Made by a program: the position numbers and the translations under genes. From positions 1 through 44,356 of the forward strand of contig CAZOWW010000027.1 of assembly GCA_964583765.1 (NCBI GenBank): a DNA stretch of 44,356 nt, written 5' to 3'. The DNA is from CAZOWW01 sp964583765 (lineage in GTDB: Bacteria > Actinomycetota > Actinomycetes > Actinomycetales > Kineosporiaceae). The notes under the pieces were generated by a model, which saw nothing but the letters and a program-made list of their open reading frames with translations, was not told the DNA's origin and made no database searches. Below, piece by piece: positions 16,648 through 24,180 of this stretch (position 1 is its first letter; every line of letters begins with the position of its first letter).

Positions 16648-16676
16648 TTGTCGATACGGGAACAATTACGTCATAT
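16648..16676 (+). promoter_or_regulatory. Candidate promoter of the secreted protease
   Basis: TTGTCG (16648-16653) and TCATAT (16671-16676) are separated by 17 nt in an unusually A/T-rich stretch (about 16648-16760) upstream of the subtilisin gene. The -10 match is only fair. Confidence 0.38.
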
Positions 16677-16725
16677 ACGCGACATAGCATATGGATATCG
16701 CTATTCGTGCTGAAAGGTGACAGAA

Positions 16726-17931
16726 ATGTCTATTCGTTCCGTATCGTATTGGAAAGTCGGCGGACTGGGGCTGGGCGCCCTCGCCGCAGTGGTCGCGGTC
16801 ACGCTCCCGCCGACCGCGGCGGCCGCCGCGTCCCCTGAGGGCACGGTCAGGTACGCAACCAGTGCCCGGGCGGTCGTGGGAAGCTTCATCGTCGTCCTCA
16901 AGAACGGCCGGACTCTGGACGAGGCCACCGCGACCACTCTCACCACCCGCTACGGCGGTCGGGTCGACCGGATCTACACGGCAGCGGTGCACGGGTACGC
17001 CGCCCGGCTCAGCGACCAGGGTGCCAGGCGGCTGGCCGCGGATCCGGCGGTGTCCTACGTGGAGCAGAACCAGGTCGTGCGGGTCGCCGGCACGCAGACC
17101 ACGCCGCCGTGGGGACTCGACCGCATCGACCAGCGCGCGCTCCCGCTCGACTCGTCCTACACGTACGGGGCGAGTGACGGGGTACATGCCTACGTCATCG
17201 ACACCGGGATCCGGGTCACCCACACGGACTTCGGCGGCCGCGCCTCCTCCGGATACGACTTCGTCGACAACGACAACGTGGCCCAGGACGGCAACGGTCA
17301 CGGCACGTTCGTCGCCGGCGTGATCGGTGGCACGAAGTACGGAGTCGCCAAGAACGTCAGCATCGTGGCCGTGCGTGTGCTGGACAACAGCGGGTCGGGC
17401 ACCACGGCCGGGGTCATCGCCGGGGTCAACTGGGTGACCGCGAACGCCGTCAAGCCGGCCGTGGCCAACCTCAGCCTCGGCGGTGGGACCAGCACCGCGC
17501 TGGACACGGCGGTCCGCACCTCGATCGCCTCAGGGGTCACGTACGCGATCGCGGCCGGCAACTCGGGGGTGAACGCCGCCAATTCCTCCCCCGCCCGGGT
17601 CACCGAGGCGCTGACCGTGGGGGCGACCGGTACCGGGGACGCCCGGGCCTCCTGGTCCAACTACGGGAGCGTGCTCGACCTGTTCGCTCCGGGAGTGAAC
17701 ATCACGTCGGACTGGAACACCAGTGACACGGCCACCTACACGGGCAGCGGCACCTCCTTCTCGGCGCCCCACGTGGCCGGTGGCGTGGCGATCTATCTCC
17801 ACAGCCACCCGACGGCGACCCCGGCCACGGTGAGCGCAGCCACCACCACCGCCACCACCACGGGCGTGGTGACCAGCCCGGGCAGCGGCTCGCCGAACCG
17901 GTTGTTGTACACCGCGACCCTGGGCAACTGA
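16726..17931 (+). CDS. Secreted subtilisin-like serine protease (peptidase S8)
   Basis: A 401-residue precursor. A signal peptide (about 1-35, ending in AAAAAS) and an inhibitor I9-type propeptide (about 50-120, GSFIVVLKNGRTLDEAT) precede a subtilase domain. Catalytic residues are Asp159 (YVIDTGIRVTHTDFGG), His192 (DGNGHGTFVAGVIGG) and Ser344 (GTSFSAPHVAGG), with oxyanion Asn279 (AAGNSGVNAANSSP). This layout resembles the proteinase K/aqualysin group of extracellular proteases. The ATG at 16726 follows AAAGG; a GTG three codons earlier is less well placed. It is a single-gene unit with a strong hairpin 12 nt after the stop. Its natural substrate is unknown. Confidence 0.96.
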   Translation: MSIRSVSYWKVGGLGLGALAAVVAVTLPPTAAAAASPEGTVRYATSARAVVGSFIVVLKNGRTLDEATATTLTTRYGGRVDRIYTAAVHGYAARLSDQGARRLAADPAVSYVEQNQVVRVAGTQTTPPWGLDRIDQRALPLDSSYTYGASDGVHAYVIDTGIRVTHTDFGGRASSGYDFVDNDNVAQDGNGHGTFVAGVIGGTKYGVAKNVSIVAVRVLDNSGSGTTAGVIAGVNWVTANAVKPAVANLSLGGGTSTALDTAVRTSIASGVTYAIAAGNSGVNAANSSPARVTEALTVGATGTGDARASWSNYGSVLDLFAPGVNITSDWNTSDTATYTGSGTSFSAPHVAGGVAIYLHSHPTATPATVSAATTTATTTGVVTSPGSGSPNRLLYTATLGN

Positions 17932-17943
17932 TCCACAGAGGCA

Positions 17944-17984
17944 GGGCCCGGATCCGGTCCCGACGTGGTGCCGGACCCGGGCCC
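17944..17984 (+). terminator. Terminator hairpin after the protease gene
   Basis: Arms GGGCCCGGATCCGG (17944-17957) and CCGGACCCGGGCCC (17971-17984) pair over 14 positions with one mismatch around a 13-nt loop, starting 12 nt after the stop. No U-tract follows, as is common in actinomycetes. Confidence 0.7.
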
Positions 17985-17990
17985 TGACCG

Positions 17991-18050
17991 CGACACCGGT
18001 CTGACCCGACCACGACACCGGTCTGACCCGACCACGACACCGGTCTGACC
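17991..18050. repeat. 22-bp tandem repeat, about 2.7 copies
   Basis: Units begin at 17991, 18013 and 18035. Each starts CGACACCGGTCTGACC, followed by CGACCA as spacer in the complete central unit (the first unit also has CGACCA). Each contains the palindrome ACCGGT. It lies just after the protease terminator and is outside any gene. Confidence 0.8.
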
Positions 18051-18233
18051 TGCCCGGGGCCCAGGAGCAGCGGAGGGGTCCTGCTCGTGGGCGGGACGCC
18101 TCCCAGGGGTGCGGCAGGGCACCGTTCAGACCCTCACGCGAGGGTGGAGTCACTTCACGTGGCGAGCTGGTCATCGTATGTGGCACGGCGTACGCCGAAC
18201 GAGGGCGCTTCCCCGACAGGTGTAAGAGAACGG

Positions 18234-18245
18234 CCGATCGATCGG
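18234..18245. promoter_or_regulatory. 12-bp palindrome upstream of cutinase
   Basis: CCGATCGATCGG is a perfect palindrome 87 nt upstream of the cutinase start. It is a possible operator, but no regulator is assigned. Confidence 0.35.
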
Positions 18246-18332
18246 TCAGGAAAGGTGCGTGGCTGCCCACCGCCGGGCGCAGACCCGGCATCTGTCCGGG
18301 CAGTCGCCTGCCGACGAGAGGGAGTGCAGACC

Positions 18333-19358
18333 GTGAGACTCGTCCTGAACCGACCCCGTAACCGGATTGCCCTGGTAGCGCTCGCGACCGGCCTGGCCAG
18401 CTCGTGCCTCGGCACGGGCATGGTCGCACTGGCCGGTCCGGGCCAGGCCGCCACCTGCTCGGATGTCGATGTCAGCTTCGCACGGGGTACCGGCGAGATG
18501 GCCGGCTTCGGCATCCTGGGCACCCCCTTCGTGAACGCGCTCAAGTCGGATGTCTCGTCGCTGAGCGTCTCCTCCTACGCGGTGAACTACGCGGCCGACT
18601 ACTCCCAGGCGAGCGCCGGCCCCGGCGGCACGGACATGACCAACCACGTCGTCAGCCTGGCCTCGTCCTGTCCCCGCACCCGGTTCGTGCTGGGCGGGTA
18701 CTCCCAGGGCGCGAGTGTCGTGGACGTGGCCCTCGGCATCCGGGCGGGCCTGTCGTCGGGCACCGCGATCCCGAGCAACCTGGCGAGCCGGGTGGCCGCC
18801 GTCGTCGTGTTCGGCAACCCGCTCGGGATGATGGGCGGGACGATCGCCCAGTACAGCTCGACCTACGGTCCCAAGACCAAGGAGTACTGCAACACCGGCG
18901 ACCCCGTCTGCGGCAAGGGCTCGGACATGACGGCCCACCTGGCCTATGCCTCCAACGGCAGCGTGACGCAGGGCGCCCAGTTCGCCGCCTCGCTGCTCGC
19001 CGGATCCTCGGGTTCCGGCAGTTCCAGCGGCTCCGGTAGCTCCTCGGGGTCCAGCGGCTCGGGAAGCTCCTCGGGATCGGGCAGTTCCAGCGGCTCCACC
19101 GGCTCCGGGCTCGGCAACCTAGGGAACCTGGGCAACCTCGGGAATCTGGGCAACCTGGGCAGTGGCTCCGGGCTCGGGAATCTGGGCAACCTCGGGAACC
19201 TCGGCAGTGGCTCCTCCGGTTCGGGGCTCGGCAGCCTGTCCGGCCTGTGGAGTTCCTCGTGGTGGACCTCGCTCCTGAAGGGGCTGCGCAGCGGCAGTTC
19301 CCTGTTCGGAGGCACCAGCGGCACCGGTCTGAGCGGTACGAGCGGCGCGGGGTCGTGA
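18333..19358 (+). CDS. Secreted cutinase-family esterase with repetitive C-terminal tail
   Basis: A 341-residue precursor. A signal peptide ends near AGPGQAA (40) and a cutinase (CE5) domain spans about 41-223. Catalytic Ser124 lies in GGYSQGAS, Asp190 in CNTGDPVCG and His202 in MTAHLAY. Cys42/Cys113 and Cys186/Cys193 are the expected disulfides. Actinobacterial relatives are extracellular esterases or lipases acting on polyesters, lipids or cell-envelope esters. The tail is unusual: a Gly/Ser linker (about 225-262), three-residue GNL repeats (about 263-300) and a Trp-containing end (SSSWW). The GTG at 18333 follows GAGAGGGAG. It converges with a tetR gene only 12 nt beyond its stop. Confidence 0.94.
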   Translation: MRLVLNRPRNRIALVALATGLASSCLGTGMVALAGPGQAATCSDVDVSFARGTGEMAGFGILGTPFVNALKSDVSSLSVSSYAVNYAADYSQASAGPGGTDMTNHVVSLASSCPRTRFVLGGYSQGASVVDVALGIRAGLSSGTAIPSNLASRVAAVVVFGNPLGMMGGTIAQYSSTYGPKTKEYCNTGDPVCGKGSDMTAHLAYASNGSVTQGAQFAASLLAGSSGSGSSSGSGSSSGSSGSGSSSGSGSSSGSTGSGLGNLGNLGNLGNLGNLGSGSGLGNLGNLGNLGSGSSGSGLGSLSGLWSSSWWTSLLKGLRSGSSLFGGTSGTGLSGTSGAGS

Positions 19359-19370
19359 GACCGCGGTGAG

Positions 19371-20102
19371 CTAGCCGCGAGCGATCGGTCCCCAGCCGGA
19401 CAGCAACCTGCCCATCTGGGCGCCGACCGCTTCCAGCGGCACGACGGTGGCGACCCGGGCGTGGTCGACCGCCACGAGCAGGGCCATCCCGAACACCGCG
19501 ACCCCCGCGGTACGCAGGACGGGGTGGACCTCCTGCCGTGACCACGTCCCCGGGTCGGCACCGTACGTCCCCGGGCCGGCACCGTCCCCGGCCGCAGTCC
19601 CGGGCGGGCTGCCATCACCCGCTCCTGCCCCGGCAGCGGCGCCGTCCCGGGAAACGGGGTCGAGAACCGTCACGAAGACCGCGACCACGTCCTCGTAGAT
19701 CTCCCGGAGCAGGGCCTGCCAGGACCGTCCCTCGTGGAACAGTTCCGTGAGCAGCACCCGGATGAGCTCGGGGTGGGCGTCGACCATGCCCAGCAGCGCG
19801 GTGACGGCGGCGACCAGCGTATCGGTCCCTTCCCCGCGCGCGCCGTCCACCGCCTCGCGCAGCGCGAGACCGAGTGCCGCACCGATCCGGCGCAGGACGG
19901 CCTCGAACACGGCCGTCTTCCCGGGGAAGTGGTAGTAGATCGTTCCTTTGGCGACCCCCGCCCGGACGGCGATGTCCTCCACGCTCGTGCCGTCGAACCC
20001 CCGCTCGGCGATGAGCATCAGTGCCGCGGTGCAGATCCGCTCCGGCGTGTCCCCCCGGGCCAGACCGTCCTCCTCGACGGCCTGGCCCTGTCGCACGCTC
20101 AT
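19371..20102 (-). CDS. TetR/AcrR-family regulator of the adjacent YhgE/ABC operon
   Basis: A 243-residue regulator. The helix-turn-helix is at about 20-65 (TPERICTAALMLIAERGF, then TSVEDIAVRAGVAKGTIYYHFPGKTAVF). The C-terminal domain includes LLGMVDAHPELIRVLLTELFHEGRSWQALL. An Ala/Gly/Pro-rich, poorly structured insertion (about 152-187) splits the ligand domain. It is the last gene after the ABC ATPase and YhgE genes, in the same orientation, so it probably autoregulates the operon through the palindrome at 23255-23266. That link is inferred. Confidence 0.93.
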   Translation of the reverse strand: MSVRQGQAVEEDGLARGDTPERICTAALMLIAERGFDGTSVEDIAVRAGVAKGTIYYHFPGKTAVFEAVLRRIGAALGLALREAVDGARGEGTDTLVAAVTALLGMVDAHPELIRVLLTELFHEGRSWQALLREIYEDVVAVFVTVLDPVSRDGAAAGAGAGDGSPPGTAAGDGAGPGTYGADPGTWSRQEVHPVLRTAGVAVFGMALLVAVDHARVATVVPLEAVGAQMGRLLSGWGPIARG

Positions 20103-20111
20103 CGCGACCTG

Positions 20112-20195
20112 TTCACATCGACGGTGCCGCGCACCTCGACCGTCCCGCTCACGTCGACAATCCCGCTCGCCTCCACGGTCCCGTTCACATCGACA
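20112..20195. repeat. 18-bp imperfect tandem repeat, about 4.7 copies
   Basis: Units start at 20112, 20130, 20148, 20166 and 20184 (the last partial), with consensus YTCACRTCGACGGTCCCG. It fills the gap between the YhgE stop and the tetR start and runs into the last YhgE codons. Because the period is a multiple of three, every frame reads as a six-residue repeat, but no frame is a credible gene. Confidence 0.8.
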
Positions 20196-22428
20196 GCTCG
20201 GGGTGCAGGCCGCGCACCGTCCACACCGTCGAGCGGGCCGAGGACCACCCGGTCAGGACCAACGCGACGACGCCGTAGCAGCCCAGCACCAGCACGTCCC
20301 GGCCGAGCGTCCCCCAGCTGCCGCCGGAGATCACGATCCTCAGCCCGTTGGTGACATAGGTCATCGGCAGGATCGGGTTGATCACCTGGAAGAACCGGGG
20401 GGCGGTCTCGATCGGGAAGGTTCCCGCGCAGGAGGTGAGCTGCAACATCAGCAGGACCAGCCCGGCCAACCGGCCCGCGGTACCCAGCGCCTTCACGACG
20501 AACTGCAGGATCGCCACGAACACCAGCGAGGAGAACACCGCGAAGCCCCACAGGGCCACCGGGTGCACCGCGTCCAGACCGAGGGCGCTGTGCAGCACCA
20601 GCAGCACCGCCGCGGTCTGCACCACCCCGACGGCCGCACCCGGCAGGTACCCGCCCAGGGCGACGCGCCACGGCGCGGTGCCGCTGCTGAGCGCCCGGGT
20701 GGACGCCGGACGGACGAAGAACCAGATCAGCAGCGCGCCGATCCACAGGGCCAGCGGCACGAAGTACGGCGTGAACCCGGTGCCGTAGTCGTCGATCCGG
20801 TGCACCCGGTCGTTGGTCAACCCCACCGGATCGCTCATCATCGTGGTGCGTCGATCCGTGACGGTCGAGTCCGCGGTCGGCAGGGCGCGCGCGCCCTGGG
20901 CCAACTTGCCGGACAGGGTGCGGCTGCCGGCTTCCAGCGCGCTGACCCCGCCGGTCAGCTGTGAGGCACCGTCGGACAGCCGGACCAGCCCGGTGGTGAG
21001 GTCTCCGGTGCCCGAGGCCAGCCGTGCGGTGCCGGCGGCGAGCAGGTCGGCACCGGTTCGGAGCTGGCCGACACCCGAGGTCAGCGTCGGAGCGGCCGCG
21101 GCCAGCCGGTGGGTACCGGCGGCCAGGGTCGCCGATCCCGCGGACAGCGTTCGCGCCCCGGAGGTCAGCGTCGGAGCGGCCGCGGCCAGCCGGTGGGTAC
21201 CGGCGGCCAGGGTCGCCGATCCCGCGGACAGCGTTCGCGCCCCGGAGGTCAGCGCCGGAGCCGCCGCAGCCAGCCGGTGGGCGCCCGCAACGACCTGGCC
21301 CACGGCGGCCGAACTGCCGTGCAATTGGCTCGCACCTGCGACGAGCGTCTGGAAGTCGGCGCTCGCGACGATGGCCTGCGCTGCGGGGTCACCGCCGGCG
21401 GCCGCGGCCCGCAGGGTCTGGGCCAGGCCGAGCACTCCACCGGCCAGGGTGTCGCCACCCCGGACGCCGGTCGCGAGCTGGTCCACCCCGGCCGAGAGCC
21501 GGGCGGTCTGGGACGGCAGTGCCGTGGTGCGGTCGGCGAGCCGGGTGGCACCTGCCCGCAGCCGGGCCGCGCCGGTGTCCAGGGCCGAGGTCTGCGCCGG
21601 CAGCGACGCAGTGCTCGAGGCCAGTCGCGCCAGCCCGGAGTGCAGGGTGTCCGCGCCCGCCGCCAAGCCGGCGGTACTGCCCGGTAGCGCCCGGGTGCTG
21701 GCGCGGAGCCGGGCCAGACCGGCACTCAGGTCGTGAGCCCCGGAAGCGGCCTGCTGGGCGCCCTGGGTGAGCGCGGCCGCACCCGAGACGGCGGTGCTGG
21801 TGCCCGAGGCGAGACGTTGAGCACCGGACGACGCGCTGTGCGCCCCGGAGGCGAGCCGCGAGGCCCCGGAGGCGGCCTGGTCGAGCTGCGTGCCCACCGT
21901 GCCGAATCCCAGGTAGATGCGGTCCAGGTAGGTGTGGGTGGCGCCCCGGCCCGCAGCGCCGCGGATCTCGCTGAAGACGAAGCGCGACAGCTGGCCGGCG
22001 AGGTAGTTGTTCGAGTCGTTGGTCTGCACCTGCAGTTGGGCCTGCTCGGGGGTGTCGGCGTCCGCCGAGGCGAGGCGGGCGGAGAAGTCCGCCGGGATGG
22101 TCAGCGACAGGTAGTAGGTGCCGTCCAGCACGCCCTTGCGAGCGGTCTCCGCATCGGTGACCTTCCAGTCGAAGGCGTCCGAGGCGAGCAGCTGCGCCTG
22201 CAGGTCGGCGCCGGCGTGCGTGCGGGTGCCGTCCACGGTGACCGTCTGGTCCTGGTCGACCAGGGCGACGGGCATCCGGTCGAGGCGCCCGTAGGGGTCC
22301 CAGAACGCCCACAGGTACAGGGCGCCGTAGAGCAGCGGGATCAGCGCCACGCTCACCAGGGCCAGCCGGGCGATCCGGCTCGCCAGGTAACGCCGCAGCT
22401 CCAGCCCGGCGAGATCAAGAACGCGCAT
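20185..22428 (-). CDS. YhgE/Pip-type membrane protein (ABC-2-like permease)
   Basis: A 747-residue membrane protein. One N-terminal helix (about 22-43) precedes a conserved extracytoplasmic region with LPVALVDQD-like and YYLSLTIPADFSARLAS segments. A long alpha-helical stalk (about 180-520) is built of Leu/Ala/Ser/Gly pseudo-heptads, and about five C-terminal helices follow (about 565-735). This is the YhgE/Pip architecture, related to phage infection protein and to EsaA of type VII secretion. Actinobacterial members pair with an ATPase and a TetR gene, as here. The substrate is unknown. An exact 84-bp duplication lies in the stalk (21077-21244). The start overlaps the ATPase gene by 14 nt. 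Confidence 0.92.
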   Translation of the reverse strand: MRVLDLAGLELRRYLASRIARLALVSVALIPLLYGALYLWAFWDPYGRLDRMPVALVDQDQTVTVDGTRTHAGADLQAQLLASDAFDWKVTDAETARKGVLDGTYYLSLTIPADFSARLASADADTPEQAQLQVQTNDSNNYLAGQLSRFVFSEIRGAAGRGATHTYLDRIYLGFGTVGTQLDQAASGASRLASGAHSASSGAQRLASGTSTAVSGAAALTQGAQQAASGAHDLSAGLARLRASTRALPGSTAGLAAGADTLHSGLARLASSTASLPAQTSALDTGAARLRAGATRLADRTTALPSQTARLSAGVDQLATGVRGGDTLAGGVLGLAQTLRAAAAGGDPAAQAIVASADFQTLVAGASQLHGSSAAVGQVVAGAHRLAAAAPALTSGARTLSAGSATLAAGTHRLAAAAPTLTSGARTLSAGSATLAAGTHRLAAAAPTLTSGVGQLRTGADLLAAGTARLASGTGDLTTGLVRLSDGASQLTGGVSALEAGSRTLSGKLAQGARALPTADSTVTDRRTTMMSDPVGLTNDRVHRIDDYGTGFTPYFVPLALWIGALLIWFFVRPASTRALSSGTAPWRVALGGYLPGAAVGVVQTAAVLLVLHSALGLDAVHPVALWGFAVFSSLVFVAILQFVVKALGTAGRLAGLVLLMLQLTSCAGTFPIETAPRFFQVINPILPMTYVTNGLRIVISGGSWGTLGRDVLVLGCYGVVALVLTGWSSARSTVWTVRGLHPELSM
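21077..21244 (-). repeat. Exact 84-bp tandem duplication within the YhgE gene
   Basis: Two identical 84-bp copies lie at 21077-21160 and 21161-21244, and a diverged third begins at 21245. Each adds 28 residues (four heptads) to the helical stalk, so the frame is kept. Complete identity, including synonymous positions, suggests a recent event. Confidence 0.93.
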
Positions 22429-23110
22429 CGACGGTCTCCTCCGAACGTGCCCGGCCCGCCGGCACCTCGGCCGGTGCGGAAGTCAACAGGTGGACGACGT
22501 CCAGCAGCCCCGCCTGGGCCGGGACCGTGCTGTCCACGCAACTGGCGATCACGGTGACGCCGTTGTCGGCGACTGCCCGCAGGGTGCGCCACACGACCAA
22601 CTGGTCCTCGGCGTCCAGGCGCACGTCGACGTCGTCGGCCACGAGCACTTCGGGCTCCCCGACGAGCGCGAGCGCCACCCCGAGCAGGACGTGCTCGGCC
22701 CGACCGAGATCACGGATCCGGGTGCCCCCGGGCAGGTCCAGCCCGACACGGGTCAGGACGCCCGTGACGTCCCGGCGCCGGCGCACCCGGCGCAGCGAGA
22801 GCTGCTCGCGCACCATGTCGGCCACGGTGAGTGGTTCGTCGAGATCGTTGACCCCCGCGAACACGCCCAGCCCGACCACGGCCTGCACCGGCCGCAGCCG
22901 GCCCGGGAGGGCGTGCTCGCCGATCCGGGCCTGGCCGTCGGTGGCCCGCATCCGGCCCGCGAGCGTGAGTAACAGAGACGATCGGCCGCTGCCCGAGGGC
23001 CCGGCCACCGCGGCGAGCGCCCCCGCAGGGACGACGAGATCGACGTCACGGAAAACCCAGCCCCGAGGTCCTCGGACCCCGAGCCCTTCCGCGCTGACGG
23101 GAAGACCCAT
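22415..23110 (-). CDS. ABC-type ATPase with degenerate catalytic motifs, partner of YhgE
   Basis: A 231-residue ATP-binding cassette protein. Walker A is GPSGSGRSS, so the usual lysine is arginine. The signature region reads RDLGRAEHVLLGVAL rather than LSGGQ. Walker B ends VLVADDVDVRLD, with Asp in place of the catalytic Glu. The H-loop position reads IASCVDST, without histidine. From memory, similar GPSGSGRT/S cassettes occur beside YhgE genes in Streptomyces, so this seems a family trait rather than decay. It may bind nucleotide without normal turnover. The ATG at 23110 gives the family N-terminus (MGLPVSAEGLGVRGPRGWVF); upstream frame extension is unsupported. Confidence 0.88.
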   Translation of the reverse strand: MGLPVSAEGLGVRGPRGWVFRDVDLVVPAGALAAVAGPSGSGRSSLLLTLAGRMRATDGQARIGEHALPGRLRPVQAVVGLGVFAGVNDLDEPLTVADMVREQLSLRRVRRRRDVTGVLTRVGLDLPGGTRIRDLGRAEHVLLGVALALVGEPEVLVADDVDVRLDAEDQLVVWRTLRAVADNGVTVIASCVDSTVPAQAGLLDVVHLLTSAPAEVPAGRARSEETVDARS

Positions 23111-23653
23111 GGTGACCTGCCTGGTGTGTGCGGAACTGGTGTGTGGGTGGTTCTGGTGGGTGGGACACGCGCGTTTGAGCGGGCCGGGGCGCGCCCTCCG
23201 GCTGCCGGGGGGCGTCCGCCGGTGCCAGGCTCTGATGCTTCTCAGGTTTTTAGTCTGACCGGTCAGTTCGATTCTACGACCGCACCAGGGGGCCGCCGAC
23301 TGCACGCACCGTGACCTGTGTCACCCAGCGCAGACGGATTCAGGGGACGACCGAGCTGGATCCGCGCCAGCGCGGCCCGGCTGACGGACAGCACAGGCCA
23401 GGCCGACGGACGGCGAGAGCCCGACGGCGAGCCCGACGGCGGCTGCTACCGGGCCCGCCACCCACGAGAGAAAGCTGAGTAGGAGCGGTGAGGATCCTCG
23501 CGCAGCACCTTCAGCAAGGCTCTGGTCCGACCGCTCCCCCGGCGAACATCCGGCCACCTCCGGGATGATCAAACTGCGCCCCGGGACGATCAGGTTGTCC
23601 CTTGTGAGGGTCAGGTGTTGCGAGTGTCAATGGCCACGGACATGCGAGGCCAG
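23111..23653. other. Intergenic region between the ABC operon and the unknown gene
   Basis: This 543-bp gap includes the candidate ABC operon promoter/operator at 23255-23276. An 83-codon minus-strand frame (23321-23572) with one hydrophobic stretch starts at TTG without a ribosome binding site and was not accepted. No terminator was recognised for the minus-strand gene ending at 23654. Confidence 0.5.
23255..23276 (-). promoter_or_regulatory. Candidate TetR operator and -10 of the ABC/YhgE/tetR operon
   Basis: CTGACCGGTCAG (23255-23266) is a perfect 12-bp palindrome of the kind bound by TetR proteins. On the minus strand a TAGAAT hexamer (23271-23276) lies 4 nt upstream of it, so the operator would cover the start point. 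No convincing -35 was seen. The leader to the ATPase start is about 150 nt. Confidence 0.5.
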
Positions 23654-24097
23654 CTACGGGCGCGGAGGCAGCGGAAACCGACCCCGCCGAGCGGTGAGCA
23701 ATCGCTCGGGTGGCCACCGGAGGATGAGCCTCGCCTCGCCGGCCCACTGCGCCTCGTTGTGGGAGAGGTTCGCCCAGACCACGGACAGCGCATCGGCGGC
23801 GCTGAGACCCGGCCACGGAGACCGCACGAGCCACAGCAGCCCCTGCAGCTGCAGCTCCTCGTGGCCCGGACGGGTCTCGGGGACGCTGCGACGGTGCTCC
23901 TCGGGCCACACCGTCACCACCCACATGGCTCCGGTGAGGTGCTCGATCGGCTCGAACCCCTCGTCGATCAGTTCCGTGACACCCGGCACCGCCTCCGGGG
24001 TCGTCCAGGGGAGCCCGGGCGGGGTCTGGCTCTGCCCCTCATGGTCCGCGTCGGCAGCCGATCGGCGGTGGTTGCTGCAGCCGACGTATTCGTTCAC
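23654..24097 (-). CDS. Hypothetical protein, unrecognised
   Basis: A 147-residue protein of no family I recognise. The GTG at 24097 is preceded by GGGGAGG at 6-nt spacing, the best evidence that it is real. Residues 40-130 have balanced, protein-like composition with many Trp and acidic residues (GAMWVVTVWPEEHRR, LQGLLWLVRSPWP, LSVVWANLSHNEAQW), while the opposite strand reads as Arg/Pro noise. No signal peptide, membrane helix or catalytic motif is evident. The N-terminal 35 residues are polar and probably disordered. It follows the RCC1-repeat gene by 83 nt on the same strand and could be co-transcribed with it. Confidence 0.62.
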   Translation of the reverse strand: MNEYVGCSNHRRSAADADHEGQSQTPPGLPWTTPEAVPGVTELIDEGFEPIEHLTGAMWVVTVWPEEHRRSVPETRPGHEELQLQGLLWLVRSPWPGLSAADALSVVWANLSHNEAQWAGEARLILRWPPERLLTARRGRFPLPPRP

Positions 24098-24180
24098 GAG
24101 CAACCTCCCCGCATGTCACGGACCCACCCGAGATCAACGCCCAGCTCCGGCGCTCGGCAGGACTGTGCCGGCTCCTCGCG

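Larger units (their letters stand above)
17932..18332. other. Intergenic region between protease and cutinase
   Basis: This 401-bp gap holds a terminator hairpin, a 22-bp tandem repeat and a 12-bp palindrome, each listed separately. No gene was supported. The cutinase promoter should lie in the right half, but no clear -35/-10 pair was found. Another short palindrome, GGCGTACGCC, occurs near 18187. Confidence 0.5.

Noticed and set aside
23321..23572. Possible small membrane protein on the minus strand
   Set aside because: One hydrophobic stretch, but a TTG start with no ribosome binding site and low-complexity ends.
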